DNA of 64,000 nt from Flavivirga amylovorans (GCF_030540875.1 NZ_JAUOEM010000003.1:434001-498000), one strand, 5' to 3'. Shown: positions 8,251-17,563, counted from the stretch's first letter. Notes: generated by a model not told the origin, from the letters alone. Program-made: numbers and translations.

Positions 8251-8766
8251 TTATATATTTTTTGAAAAAACTATATTTTCATATTCTTTTCCATTGACAA
8301 GAAAATTTAATTCTCCAACATTTATAAATTCATTTCTTTCATAGAATCTAATGGCTCTCTTATTTTTTATATAAACAGTTAGCCACATCGTATCTAATTG
8401 TAGTGCTTTAGCTTTTTCTTCAACAAAAGTTAGAAGTTGTTGTCCAATTTTTAAGGGTATAAACTCATTTTGGATGAAGATCCTTTCAAGACGACAATTG
8501 TTTTGAGAAGCAACATTTTCGTTTATAACGTTTACTACTAATTTTGCGTAACCAACAGGTAAATCATCGACATAAATAATATAGAAAAGATTCTTAGGAT
8601 TGTTTATCTCTTGTTTCGTTTTAGAAATTGAAAAATTCGAGTTTAGGTATTCTAATAGATTGTTTTTATCATCTATGTAGTGACCATGAGATTCTGCCCA
8701 TGTTAGTCTTCCTAAAAGTGCTAAAATGGCTATATCTGCTTCTTTAGCTATTTGTATTTTAATCAT
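8251..8766 (-). CDS. GNAT-family N-acetyltransferase
   Basis: The 171-residue protein has the GNAT plan: strand DDLPVGYAKLVV (about 66-78), strand CRLERIFIQNEF (about 91-102), the acetyl-CoA loop region PLKIGQQLL (degenerate Q/R-x-x-G-x-G/A), and motif B with NKRAIRFYERNEF (about 138-150). The substrate cannot be told; several homologues of this shape are spermidine/spermine or small-molecule acetyltransferases. Its start overlaps the end of the upstream membrane-protein gene by 8 bases, so the two are co-translated. Confidence 0.85.
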   Translation of the reverse strand: MIKIQIAKEADIAILALLGRLTWAESHGHYIDDKNNLLEYLNSNFSISKTKQEINNPKNLFYIIYVDDLPVGYAKLVVNVINENVASQNNCRLERIFIQNEFIPLKIGQQLLTFVEEKAKALQLDTMWLTVYIKNKRAIRFYERNEFINVGELNFLVNGKEYENIVFSKNI

Positions 8767-8995
8767 TACTGTTCTTTTTAATTTTTAATCGTCTTAGATG
8801 ATACCCATGCAGAAATACAGCAATAGTGCATCCTACAATTATTGGAGCTGCGCTAATTAATGCGCCATATAAAATGTAAATTATATTAGCAATTAGTGAG
8901 ATTAGCCTTAGTTTATATTCACCTTTAGTGGACATTGAATATAAGTTTATGACTAAACCTCCGTAACCAATACAATCAATTAAAATTGTGTTCAT
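8759..8995 (-). CDS. small membrane protein, YgjV/SemiSWEET-like
   Basis: This 78-residue protein has about three hydrophobic segments (IDCIGYGGLVINLYSM, ISLIANIIYILYGAL, PIIVGCTIAVFLHGYHL) and a basic C-terminus. The spacing, with a polar loop and a G-Y-x-G opening, resembles short YgjV-type or SemiSWEET-like membrane proteins, but no signature residue settles it. It overlaps the GNAT gene by 8 bases and probably shares its transcript. Function unknown. Confidence 0.6.
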   Translation of the reverse strand: MNTILIDCIGYGGLVINLYSMSTKGEYKLRLISLIANIIYILYGALISAAPIIVGCTIAVFLHGYHLRRLKIKKNSND

Positions 8996-9368
8996 TGTTT
9001 ATTTTTTAAAATTTATCCGTTTGGTTATTCACTTATAGTTGAAAAGTATATGTATACTTTAATTGGATACTTTTTGTATATACTTCGCTAAATCTTCTTT
9101 TGATATTAAATACCGATACAATCATAATATGAAGCTTTAATTATTTAACACTTCAAATTTAGGCTATATACTACATTATTATATTAATAATATAAGGTTT
9201 AAAGTGTTATATAATTAAACATATAATGTTTAATATATTTTATAAGTCATATAATTAATATTGGTTAATTATTTTAAGTTAATCATAATTATTACCGTGT
9301 AATAATTAGTTAAAATTCTATAATTCAAAATATATACATTATATTTATCGTATATAATAAAAGGTATC
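8996..9368. other. AT-rich divergent intergenic region
   Basis: No gene is seen in these 373 bases between the small membrane protein and the Lrp regulator. It contains a perfect dyad AAAGTATA-TG-TATACTTT at 9043-9060 and several loose AT palindromes around 9170-9340 (for example AATAATTA repeats), as expected of an autoregulated Lrp control region. No TAnnTTTG box was found facing the regulator. Confidence 0.45.
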
Positions 9369-9824
9369 ATGAAAATAGATAAATTGAATTGGGCAATTCT
9401 TACAGAGTTGCAAAAAGATGCAAGAATGGCTGTCAAGGATATTGCAAAAACTGTCGGCTTATCGTCGCCCGCAGTTTCAGAACGAATTCAAAAACTAGAG
9501 GATTTAGGTATTATAAAAGGTTATACCACCAAGATCAATATAGAAGCATTAGGATATCCTTTGGGAGTAATTATCTCAATTAAAGTAAGGTACGGACAGA
9601 CACAAAATTTCATGGACTTTATCAAAACCGTTCCTGAAATATTTGAGTGCTATCAACTAACGGGGCGTGATTGTATGCAGATGAAAGGCTATGTAAAAAA
9701 CCCTAGCCATCTTCAAAATCTCAATAGTAGGTTGGCCGCTTACGGTGAGATGACCACGTCACTTGTTTTATCCTCCGTGATTTCAGATAATGTATTGGAT
9801 GGTGAAATGCCATTTTCAAATTAA
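9369..9824 (+). CDS. Lrp/AsnC-family transcriptional regulator
   Basis: This 151-residue protein has the N-terminal helix-turn-helix of Lrp/AsnC (LNWAILTELQKDARMAVKDIA, then GLSSPAVSERIQKLEDLGIIKGY at about 30-55) and a C-terminal ligand-binding alpha/beta domain with ECYQLTGRDCMQMKGYV. Such proteins form octamers that sense amino acids. It stands alone, divergent from a two-gene cassette (small membrane protein and GNAT) that it may control. Ligand unknown. Confidence 0.9.
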   Translation: MKIDKLNWAILTELQKDARMAVKDIAKTVGLSSPAVSERIQKLEDLGIIKGYTTKINIEALGYPLGVIISIKVRYGQTQNFMDFIKTVPEIFECYQLTGRDCMQMKGYVKNPSHLQNLNSRLAAYGEMTTSLVLSSVISDNVLDGEMPFSN

Positions 9825-9920
9825 ATTTGCTAAAAACCCAATCTAATTTGGATACTAATATTTGGTTTCAATTTTCCTCAGTCACTTGATCGGATATTTC
9901 GAGTAACGATTTCCAGTTAA

Positions 9921-10045
9921 GGCATTCCACACACATTTCACTTCTCTCCTATCTTCGTTTCGTAAAAAGAGTGTTCCATTAACATGATTGAGAAACATTT
10001 GAGAAGAAAAAAATAAGTAAACGTAGTAGTTTAAACTTCGCTTTA
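9921..10045. repeat. interspersed repeat family A, copy 2 (truncated)
   Basis: It matches copy 1 from CATTCCACACACATTTCACT through CGTAAAAAGAGTGTTCCATT and GAGAAACATTTGAGAAGAAA to AACTTCGCTTT. It breaks off before the second hairpin arm, at the stop codon of the TonB receptor gene. It sits between two convergent genes. Confidence 0.7.
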
Positions 10046-12670
10046 AAAATTAAAACGAATGACTACATCTGGTGTCAGTCGTAATGACTTTCTTTCAAAA
10101 GTTTCTAAGATGATATCATTTTCCCCAGTTTTAAATGTGAACCCTTGATCAAGTGTATTCTTTCGATTATAAATATTGCGTAATGAGAAGCCAAACATCC
10201 CACCCCATGGATGTTTCGTTTTAAAATTAAACCGATATACAACAGAAGCATCTAATCGATGATACGCTTTAAATCTACTTGTATTAATTCCTTCGGGGTC
10301 AATTGTATTACCCAAAGCACCATTTTCGTCTGGTATAAGCTTCGTGTATGGGCTACCTGTAGCATAATTCCAGCCTAGAGCAAACTCAAAATCATTAACT
10401 TTTAGCGTTTGCGAGATATTAAGCACATGCCGTTGATCAAAATTTCCGGAAAAAGATTTCTGTTGTAATTTAGGAAAAGTAACCAGAGTTTTGCTTAATG
10501 AATATCCTATCCAAAATCGATAATTACGAATTCTTTTTTTTAACAGAAAATCAAAACCAATGCGTTCTTCTTTTCCTATACTTAAACCGGTATTATCCTC
10601 AGAAGGTACTACATCCAAAATAAGATCATTAATCGATGTTATATCGGTAAGCTTTTTATAATAGCCCTCCAGATCAAAATTCCAACCCTTATAGGTGTAC
10701 AAGGATCCAAAAGTAAATTGCCTGCTTTTTATCACAGGAATGAAATATGAATCTCCTTCATATAAAATATTCCCCGAAAGCAACCATTTATTATCGGCCA
10801 CTGGAAGCCCCCCTATCGACGGACTAATACTCCCAAAATCATTAAAACTATTAAGTTGTTGATTCTTTAATTCTGCAGAAGTCGTTATTCTAAAGTTTTT
10901 GAAAATTTCTATTGATGAAAACATACGAGGTTCTACAAAAAATTGATCTGTACTGCTTATATAAGATCCTCTAAGGCCAAAATTGGCATAGGTCTTTACT
11001 CCTTTATACATATACTCAGAATACACCGTGTGATTATTACTATACCCATTTGTAATATTATCAAAAACCGCTTCAAAATCTCCAGTAAAAACCTCTGCGA
11101 AATCATATTTTGTTTCATTATAGGCAAATTGATATCCTAATGCTAATGATTGTTTTTTGGCAATGGGAATATCTAATGAATATGCTATTCCAATATCTTT
11201 TACATCGTTATTTTGAGTGTAGTTAAAATTTTGATTTATATCTATGCCTTTTCTTTCGATTTTATATCTCGTATCATAAGAAGAGAAATAAAAGCTTGTT
11301 TTTTGGATACTATTATTCGAGTATTTTTTTTTCCAATTGAGACTAGCTCCTACATTCTTAATTTTATAAAAATCATTTGTGCTAAAAGAATTGGGACTAT
11401 TTATTTCTTGGGGAGGAGTATCATTATCCAATCTGTTTTGTGCAAAGATTGTGCTTAATTTCACCGTATTCTTTGCATTAGGGTTCCAAACTACCTTGAA
11501 ATTTATATCAGAAAAAGAGAAATTATCTTCTCTAGATTCTTCTTCCATAGTATCCACAAGGTTATCGTCAGAAATATCGCCCCTGGTATTCTGGAATACT
11601 TTTCTAGTAAGATTGTTAAAGGCTATATTTTGATAGATATCTGTAGTAGATCTACGGAAAGCTCCCATGACGCCAACTTTTTCTGATACAGGGGCTTTTA
11701 TAAAAAGATCTGCATGAGTAAAATTCACCCCACCTCCTATTTTAAGTGCTTCGGTTAAGTCATCATCTGATTCTATAATAATGACTCCAGAAATTCGATC
11801 TCCATAACGTGCACTGGTTCCTCCTCGATATACCTTTACATTTTTAACAATATAAGGGTTAAACGTTGATATTTGATTAAAAAAATGACCATTATGATAC
11901 ATTTTTATACCATCCCATAATACCAAATTTTGATCTGGAGTTCCTCCTCGAATATATAATCCGGCTGGATCTTCTGTAGGACTACTTATTCCTGGTACTA
12001 ATTGTAAGCTTTGTAAAACATCTGGCTCTACAAGCCCTGGAAGAATCCTAAGTTTTTTTGTAGATACGTTAATAGATGCATCTTTGTTTTTTTGTACACC
12101 TGTGGTAAGATATTCATTAATTATTATCTGACTTAAATTTTGAACTTCTGGTTTTAATTGAATCGTATCACAACGCGAAGCTGAAAAATTCGAGACTTTA
12201 ATTGTCTTGGTATCATATCCTAAATAAGAGATAGAAATTGAATCCCGCGGGCTTAATCGTAATCTAAAATATCCTTGTTCATCAGTACTCTTAATGGCAT
12301 TGATATCCTTTATAATAGTTGCCTGAGTTAGCTCAACAGTCGTTATTGAATCAATTACAAAACCACATATTTCTATAGTTTGATCATTTTTCACCAAAAT
12401 ATAACTACGATCGGCAACCTTCTGTAGAATAAACGGAGTCTGTTCTTTTAGTATATCTACTAATGAATCAATAGAAATCGAACTCTGACCTATTGTTAGT
12501 TTTATATTCTTAATCGCTTCAACATCATAAGAAAAGTTAAATTGATGTTGATTTTTGAACATTTCAAGAATCTCGAGTATAGACTGATTTTTAGCAGCAA
12601 CTATTTGCTGTGAATAACCGAATACATTCCAAAAACATAATACTACTACAACGAATTTAAAACGTATCAC
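10043..12670 (-). CDS. TonB-dependent receptor with STN and carboxypeptidase-like N-terminus
   Basis: The 875-residue outer-membrane receptor begins with a signal peptide (residues 1-21). Next come an STN domain (about 25-95, signalling/secretin N-domain), a carboxypeptidase-regulatory-like beta-sandwich (about 98-170), a TonB plug (about 205-300, with VEPDVLQSLQLVPGI and RGGTPDQNLVLWDG) and a 22-strand barrel ending in aromatic Phe (VVIRFNF). The STN domain contacts FecR-type anti-sigma factors. The FecR gene directly upstream overlaps by 4 bases and a FecI-type sigma gene precedes it, so this receptor likely both imports a substrate and signals. Substrate unknown; neighbouring genes give no polysaccharide utilisation context. 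Confidence 0.9.
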   Translation of the reverse strand: MIRFKFVVVVLCFWNVFGYSQQIVAAKNQSILEILEMFKNQHQFNFSYDVEAIKNIKLTIGQSSISIDSLVDILKEQTPFILQKVADRSYILVKNDQTIEICGFVIDSITTVELTQATIIKDINAIKSTDEQGYFRLRLSPRDSISISYLGYDTKTIKVSNFSASRCDTIQLKPEVQNLSQIIINEYLTTGVQKNKDASINVSTKKLRILPGLVEPDVLQSLQLVPGISSPTEDPAGLYIRGGTPDQNLVLWDGIKMYHNGHFFNQISTFNPYIVKNVKVYRGGTSARYGDRISGVIIIESDDDLTEALKIGGGVNFTHADLFIKAPVSEKVGVMGAFRRSTTDIYQNIAFNNLTRKVFQNTRGDISDDNLVDTMEEESREDNFSFSDINFKVVWNPNAKNTVKLSTIFAQNRLDNDTPPQEINSPNSFSTNDFYKIKNVGASLNWKKKYSNNSIQKTSFYFSSYDTRYKIERKGIDINQNFNYTQNNDVKDIGIAYSLDIPIAKKQSLALGYQFAYNETKYDFAEVFTGDFEAVFDNITNGYSNNHTVYSEYMYKGVKTYANFGLRGSYISSTDQFFVEPRMFSSIEIFKNFRITTSAELKNQQLNSFNDFGSISPSIGGLPVADNKWLLSGNILYEGDSYFIPVIKSRQFTFGSLYTYKGWNFDLEGYYKKLTDITSINDLILDVVPSEDNTGLSIGKEERIGFDFLLKKRIRNYRFWIGYSLSKTLVTFPKLQQKSFSGNFDQRHVLNISQTLKVNDFEFALGWNYATGSPYTKLIPDENGALGNTIDPEGINTSRFKAYHRLDASVVYRFNFKTKHPWGGMFGFSLRNIYNRKNTLDQGFTFKTGENDIILETFERKSLRLTPDVVIRFNF

Positions 12671-13587
12671 TTATTTTTTAAGACTATAATTTTTTGGCTT
12701 TCAAATGTATAACTAATATTCATAGGGTCAAAGCTAGTAAGCAGAGCGGTCTCTAGATTAGTATGATTGAAGAACCCTGTGAATATTCTTTTTACATCTA
12801 CGTTTCCTTTATGAATTTTAATATTGTACTGTCTTTCTAATTCTTTTATGAGTTGCTCAAGAGGTACTTCATAAAAACTACTTTTACCATCTAACCAATC
12901 TGGTTTTGAGTTCGTAATCTCAAATAGAGACAGATGTTCTTTTTCATTAGACCTAGCTCCTTTTCCTTGGGTAAGAATCACTTCATTTGTTTCTTTTTTT
13001 ATACGTACTTTACCTTCAAAACAATGTACTTCTAATGTCCGATCTCTAGAATACACATTAAATTCTGTCCCTAAAACAGTAATCTTACCATTTTTAGTAG
13101 TAACTGTAAATGTAGATCCTTTGCTGACATCAAAAAAAGCTTCTCCTTTTAAACGCAGTACTCGATTCTCTATGAAAGAATCTTTATCGTATTTTAAAGA
13201 AGAACCTGCATTTAGCGTCACCACAGAATTATCAGGTAATGTTATGACTTGGGTCTGTGCCATTTCAGTACGTATGGTTACATCTTGAAAAAATAGGGTT
13301 TTTAATCCAAAAATAAGCAGAACTACTGCCGCTACACGATACATCCAAGTACGAAGTTTAATTACTTTTGATGTTTTGGGTTCTTTGTATGAAGCATTAT
13401 AGATTTTTTGCTCTTTTAAACCCTTTTCTATATCAAAAACAGGTCTACTTAGTCGTTCTACGCCTCTTAATATATCATTATATGCTATGTAATCTTCTGA
13501 TTCTTCAAAGGTCTTACGCTCTTCATTAGAAAGATCCCCAGACAACCATTTTCCTAAAAAATTATCTTTATTTATATCACTTTTCAT
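12667..13587 (-). CDS. FecR-family anti-sigma factor
   Basis: This 306-residue inner-membrane protein has a cytoplasmic N-terminal sigma-binding part (1-80) and one membrane helix (81-100, WMYRVAAVVLLIFGLKTLFF). It then has a periplasmic FecR domain (TLPDNSVVTLNAGSSLKYD, GEAFFDV, TVLGTEFNVYS) and a C-terminal DUF4974 region (about 230-300, EVPLEQLIKELERQYNIKI) that meets the receptor STN. It overlaps the TonB receptor gene (ATGA) and follows the sigma gene by 161 bases. It completes a sigma/anti-sigma/receptor trans-envelope relay. Confidence 0.92.
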   Translation of the reverse strand: MKSDINKDNFLGKWLSGDLSNEERKTFEESEDYIAYNDILRGVERLSRPVFDIEKGLKEQKIYNASYKEPKTSKVIKLRTWMYRVAAVVLLIFGLKTLFFQDVTIRTEMAQTQVITLPDNSVVTLNAGSSLKYDKDSFIENRVLRLKGEAFFDVSKGSTFTVTTKNGKITVLGTEFNVYSRDRTLEVHCFEGKVRIKKETNEVILTQGKGARSNEKEHLSLFEITNSKPDWLDGKSSFYEVPLEQLIKELERQYNIKIHKGNVDVKRIFTGFFNHTNLETALLTSFDPMNISYTFESQKIIVLKNK

Positions 13588-13748
13588 ACGGTTTCTTTTA
13601 TAGGAACGCCATTGGATAAACTTGAAAGCACCAAATTTTTATATAGAGTTGAATTAACGAACGTATTAAGTTCTTTTGTTATAAGCACACCATATATCCT
13701 TTTAGTAAAAAACTTATTTTGATACTGCTGATCTAAAAAATTCATATA

Positions 13749-14267
13749 TTACAGATTAGGTGTTTTTATTTTTTTTCTTAAAATAACCAATGTCAAGTGC
13801 ATTCGTTTTTCTACCGCTTTTACCGAGATCCCTAACATTTCTGCAATCTCTTTGTATGTTTTCTTTTCGATTCGATTCAAAAGAAAAACTTCACGTTGCC
13901 CATTTTTTAAACCAGAAATAGCCCTATTTAATCGATGCAAAAATTCCTTTTCTTCCATCTGAAATTCTGGCGACTCATTAGTGTATGTTTTTTGAGCTAT
14001 TTCCTGATACTTTAGAATCGTCTTTTGATGTACAAGAGCATTGATCGAGGCATTATTAGCTATTTTATAAAGGAAACTTTTGGCTGCACCAAAAAGTATC
14101 TTGGAACAATTAACCCATAATTTGGCAAAACTATCTTGCACAATATCCTGCGCTTTTTCCATGTCACCATATTTATAATAGAGATAGTAACATATTTTTT
14201 CTGCGTGCTCACGATATAATTGTTCGTATATTTTCTCTTCACAAACACTAATTACTTTCTCTGGCAT
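13749..14267 (-). CDS. FecI-like ECF sigma factor
   Basis: The 172-residue protein has sigma region 2 (AEKICYYLYYKYGDMEKAQDIVQDSFAKLW, about 20-51) and region 4 (REVFLLNRIEKKTYKEIAEMLGISVKAVEKRMHLTL, about 126-161) without regions 1 and 3, as in ECF factors. With the downstream FecR and STN-receptor genes it forms a cell-surface signalling cassette. Upstream at 14402-14432 lies an element shared with two outer-membrane barrel genes, which suggests common control of all three. Confidence 0.93.
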   Translation of the reverse strand: MPEKVISVCEEKIYEQLYREHAEKICYYLYYKYGDMEKAQDIVQDSFAKLWVNCSKILFGAAKSFLYKIANNASINALVHQKTILKYQEIAQKTYTNESPEFQMEEKEFLHRLNRAISGLKNGQREVFLLNRIEKKTYKEIAEMLGISVKAVEKRMHLTLVILRKKIKTPNL

Positions 14268-14401
14268 TTTTAAAAAATTTAAATTAGTTTATATTTAATA
14301 TAAAATGTTAATCGTTTTATAACTAGTATCAATACAAATATCACAATCTAAAATTGTGATAGTAGGCTAAATCTAGCACTAAGAAACTTAATTTAATAAT
14401 C

Positions 14402-14432
14402 CTAAAACACATGAACTACTAAATACCCTACT
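14402..14432 (-). promoter_or_regulatory. shared upstream element, copy 1 (sigma gene)
   Basis: Reading toward the sigma gene: AGTAGGGTATTT (14432-14421), 11 bases, then TGTTTTAG (14409-14402). The same two blocks with the same spacing occur before the genes starting at 15020 and 15379. The flanks TTTTTAAA and TTATTAAA are also partly conserved with copy 2. It lies 134 bases before the sigma start codon. Confidence 0.6.
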
Positions 14433-14459
14433 AAAAAATTTAAAAAAGATAAATAAACA

Positions 14460-15020
14460 TTACCAAGAATATCCTACAGTAAAGTCTATAACCGAATTAA
14501 ATATAGTAAAAGTTCCATATTCTAAACCTCCTGCTACTTCGATAGCCATTCCTTTTAATGCATTTTTTAAGATCCATTGATGTCCTATTTTACCAGAAAT
14601 ACCACCCTGGATACGTTCAATATCGTTATTTTTAGATTCATTATTGAAATTAATATTAATATACTCTGCAAACAAAGCCCCACTAGCAAACCAACCTTCT
14701 GGTGCCTTTTTTCGTTTTGATAGATAACGTCTTACTCCTATTTCAAAAAACAGATAATAACTTCTTTCAGATAAGCTATTATAAAAACTTTGTTTATTAA
14801 ACCCTTGAGTCAGTATAAAATTTAATGATGCTTTAGGCTTAATAGCACGCTCATATCCTATACCAATCTCACCTGTAAGTGCATTTAGTGGAAATACTTT
14901 AATTATGCTTTTAAGTGTAAATGTGTTTTCTTCTTTCTTATTATCATGTACTGTTTCTTGAGCATTTAATGATACTATAGCTAGTAACCCTATAAGTATA
15001 CTCCAACCAATTTTTTTCAT
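14460..15020 (-). CDS. outer-membrane beta-barrel protein (DUF3575-like)
   Basis: This 186-residue protein has a signal peptide (1-20, cut after LNAQ). Alternating amphipathic strands follow: IIKVFPLNALTGEIGIGYERAI opens like DUF3575/small OMP proteins that stress the LNAL-G-x-I-G-I-G-Y-E pattern, and the chain ends in an aromatic strand FTVGYSW. It is probably an eight-strand barrel in the outer membrane with unknown role. Its upstream region carries the shared AGTAGGGT element, linking its expression to the sigma gene and to the second barrel gene. Confidence 0.75.
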   Translation of the reverse strand: MKKIGWSILIGLLAIVSLNAQETVHDNKKEENTFTLKSIIKVFPLNALTGEIGIGYERAIKPKASLNFILTQGFNKQSFYNSLSERSYYLFFEIGVRRYLSKRKKAPEGWFASGALFAEYININFNNESKNNDIERIQGGISGKIGHQWILKNALKGMAIEVAGGLEYGTFTIFNSVIDFTVGYSW

Positions 15021-15059
15021 AATTCTGTTTTATATTCTTGCATTTAGAATTTTACAACC

Positions 15060-15090
15060 CTAAAACAAATAGCAAGAAAAACACCCTACT
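15060..15090 (-). promoter_or_regulatory. shared upstream element, copy 3 (first barrel gene)
   Basis: AGTAGGGTGTTT (15090-15079), 11 bases, TGTTTTAG (15067-15060), followed by GGTTGTAAA. The end of the element is 39 bases before the start codon at 15020. This copy differs most between the blocks, so the two conserved blocks stand out. Confidence 0.6.
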
Positions 15091-15303
15091 ATGAATTTTT
15101 ATTTTATCTAAAAAAACATAATTATTTTATTATCAATTAATTAGTAGATGAAAAAATAATTTCAAAAAGCTAACCGCTTCAATTTTAAAAACTCGTGTAC
15201 AATATCTCACCTTATTTATAACTATGGTATGAGGTCTAGTATTCGAGCCATGAGACATTCATGTTTAAGTAATCTAAGCTTCTCTGTCTATTTTTAAATT
15301 TTT

Positions 15304-15334
15304 AGTAGGGTATTTGTGAGTTCATGTGTTTTAG
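15304..15334 (+). promoter_or_regulatory. shared upstream element, copy 2 (second barrel gene)
   Basis: AGTAGGGTATTT (15304-15315), 11 bases, TGTTTTAG (15327-15334). The end is 44 bases before the start codon at 15379. It agrees with copy 1 over roughly 44 of 49 aligned bases. In both copies TAGGGT recurs imperfectly as TAGrrT 26 bases later, like direct half-sites. Confidence 0.6.
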
Positions 15335-15378
15335 AGTTATCAAACGGTATTATTAATAACCTTTAAATACTATTTAAA

Positions 15379-15900
15379 ATGACTAAAGTAGTTTTCGCTT
15401 CCCTTTTAGTAATGAGTTCATACTTTGGGTTTTCTCAGAACACCACAGATGCATCAGTAGAGAAATCAGTTTTTGGTATTCAAGTTGGTCTTATTGGCAT
15501 ATGGGCTCACAATGAATTAAAATTATCAAATCAAGTTGTTTTACGAAGTGAAATTGGTTTAGCAGGTGTTAATACAGCAAATATTGAGCCCTTATTAGCA
15601 TTAGAACCTCGTTGGTATTACAATATAAACAAGCGTGCTAATAAGGGTAAAAGAATAGATGGTAATAGCGGGAATTACATCTCTTTTAGAACAAGTTATC
15701 GTTTCTTTGATAGTTCTGAAGCTGATAAAAATGAACAAAACTATTTATTTTTTACTCCCACTTGGGGCATTAGAAGAAATATAGGCAATCATTTTAATTA
15801 TGAAGCTGGAATTGGTGTAGGACTTGGATTTTTTAATAATAATGAAAAAAAAGTAGGTTACACATCTTATCTAAATCTTAAAATTGGTTATCGTTTTTAA
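15379..15900 (+). CDS. small outer-membrane beta-barrel protein
   Basis: The 173-residue product has a signal peptide (MTKVVFASLLVMSSYFGFSQ, about 20 residues). Amphipathic strands (VFGIQVGLIGIWAHNELKL, LALEPRWYYNI, FTPTWGIRR, YLNLKIGYRF) follow, and the final residues GYRF form a typical barrel C-terminus. The substrate or role is unknown. It shares an upstream element with the ECF sigma gene and the divergent barrel gene, and the S41 peptidase lipoprotein follows 65 bases downstream on the same strand. Confidence 0.75.
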   Translation: MTKVVFASLLVMSSYFGFSQNTTDASVEKSVFGIQVGLIGIWAHNELKLSNQVVLRSEIGLAGVNTANIEPLLALEPRWYYNINKRANKGKRIDGNSGNYISFRTSYRFFDSSEADKNEQNYLFFTPTWGIRRNIGNHFNYEAGIGVGLGFFNNNEKKVGYTSYLNLKIGYRF

Positions 15901-15965
15901 TACTATATAAAACAGACTTTACAATTTTTTAATTGTAGCAATAATTTAAAAAACTAAAACTATCA

Positions 15966-17375
15966 ATGAATTTATTTAGCAACATTAAAACTGAAACAAT
16001 AAAGCATTTTAAAGCGCATTTTCTACTATTGATTTTATTAATTTTTACTGCCTGTCAATCTGATGATGATACCACTACTCCACCAGAATATTCAACCAAT
16101 GGCTTTTGGTCAGTAGCAGAAAAAGGTTGGGTTTTTGAATTTACTGATGGTGATGATATATTTTATAATGTAAATGCTGTAGGGTGTGCAATCCAAGATA
16201 ATGACTTTATTCCTGCTGATTTTTATGGTTTTACAATAAATCAAACAAATGAAAATGAGTTGGTAGGAACCTCAGAATTATCAGATTCTGAAATAAAATT
16301 TGTCCGATTACCAAATCAAAATCCAAATTGCCTACCTAATCAAGTTTCTGCTACAGAAGATCCAATGGTGAATTTTGACCATTTCTGGAATATTTTTAAT
16401 GATTACTATGCTTTCTTTGAAACCAGAAATATTGATTGGTCTCAGTATGAAAGCTTAAGAGATCAAGTAACAGATGATAACTTATATGATATTTTAGAAG
16501 AACTAGCTTATTTGTTGGACGATGGACATGTAAGCATCTACGATGAAGAGATTGGTATTGATATTCAATCTGGGGATCCAACATTATTAGAAAGATTGAA
16601 TGTTAATCTAAGTGGAGATCTCATTATAGAAAATGAAGATGATTTTTTTGATCTTAGAAATCAAAAATTGATAACAATAATCACAAAATATTTAGGAGGA
16701 GAATTTGAAATTGATGAAAGAGATAATATTATATGGGGATTAATTAATGATGATACCGGGTACATTAATATTTTAACGATGGAAGGATATGGTACCAATT
16801 TTAGTAATGAGTTATCAACATTGAATACGGTATTAGATGCCATTATGGATGATCTTGAAGTCTCTGGAGTTTCTAAACTAATTATCGATATACGTTTTAA
16901 TGATGGCGGGTATGATACTGTAGCTTTGAACATGGTATCTCGTTTTATAGATCAAGAACGAACTTCATATTTTAAAAAAGCTAGATTAGGTGATACCTTT
17001 ACAGAAAATAAATCCTTTTCTGTAGGACCTCGCGGAAATTTTCAATTCACAGACGATATTGTATTGCTTACGAGTCCCTATACCGTAAGTGCAGCAGAAC
17101 TTTTTACACTATGTGTAAAAGATTTACCGTATGTGACCATTGTAGGAGAGAATACAACTGGTGCCTTTTCTACTATTCTAACACATGTATTGCCGAATGG
17201 TGCAGAAGTAGGGCTATCTAATGAAATATATAGTGATGCACAAGGAATAGTTTTTGAAGTAGTTGGAATAGGGGCTGAAAATCAAGAAAACCAAGTACCG
17301 TTTTTATCAACTTCAGATTTTGAAGAAGAAAAAGATAGTGGAATAGATCATGCTTTAGAAGTGCTAGATAATTAG
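15966..17375 (+). CDS. S41-family peptidase lipoprotein
   Basis: This 469-residue protein has a lipoprotein signal with lipobox FTAC (Cys30), then an acidic, Thr-rich linker. Residues about 130-200 form the N-terminal helical part (FDHFWNIFNDYYAFFETRNIDW, LLDDGHVSIYD), as in tricorn-like S41 proteases. The catalytic core has LIIDIRFNDGGYD (about 305) and PYTVSAAELF with the predicted nucleophile Ser375, then GENTTGAFS. It is probably anchored in the outer membrane or periplasm and cleaves C-terminal or misfolded peptides. It follows the barrel gene on the same strand. Confidence 0.85.
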   Translation: MNLFSNIKTETIKHFKAHFLLLILLIFTACQSDDDTTTPPEYSTNGFWSVAEKGWVFEFTDGDDIFYNVNAVGCAIQDNDFIPADFYGFTINQTNENELVGTSELSDSEIKFVRLPNQNPNCLPNQVSATEDPMVNFDHFWNIFNDYYAFFETRNIDWSQYESLRDQVTDDNLYDILEELAYLLDDGHVSIYDEEIGIDIQSGDPTLLERLNVNLSGDLIIENEDDFFDLRNQKLITIITKYLGGEFEIDERDNIIWGLINDDTGYINILTMEGYGTNFSNELSTLNTVLDAIMDDLEVSGVSKLIIDIRFNDGGYDTVALNMVSRFIDQERTSYFKKARLGDTFTENKSFSVGPRGNFQFTDDIVLLTSPYTVSAAELFTLCVKDLPYVTIVGENTTGAFSTILTHVLPNGAEVGLSNEIYSDAQGIVFEVVGIGAENQENQVPFLSTSDFEEEKDSGIDHALEVLDN

Positions 17376-17384
17376 ACGGTTTCT

Positions 17385-17413
17385 AAGCTATACACTTGTT
17401 TTATGTATAGCTT
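17385..17413 (+). terminator. terminator-like hairpin after the S41 peptidase
   Basis: Arms AAGCTATACA (17385-17394) and TGTATAGCTT (17404-17413) are perfectly complementary around a 9-base loop, 10 bases after the stop codon. There is no strong T-run after it. Confidence 0.5.
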
Positions 17414-17563
17414 CGATTAAACTAATTTTGTTTAGCATTTCTAACATTATGTCAAATACGACAGAAATTTTAGAGATTTAGTATCTCTGAAATTTTGTGC
17501 GAGTTGGTGCGTTGGCATCGACTACTAGATCTTTATTAAAAGGTTTCATTATATCTTTTTTTC

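Larger units (their letters stand above)
15021..15378. other. divergent control region of two barrel genes
   Basis: No gene is seen in these 358 bases. Two copies of the shared AGTAGGGT / TGTTTTAG element point outward, one to each flanking gene (15060-15090 minus, 15304-15334 plus). The middle (15100-15290) is AT-rich with no recognised signal. Confidence 0.5.

Noticed and set aside
14401-15335. Near-perfect inverted repeat of about 48 bases flanking barrel gene 1, at first read as an invertible segment
   Set aside because: A third copy faces barrel gene 1 itself and all three point at downstream genes with constant spacing, so shared control elements explain it better. No recombinase is near.
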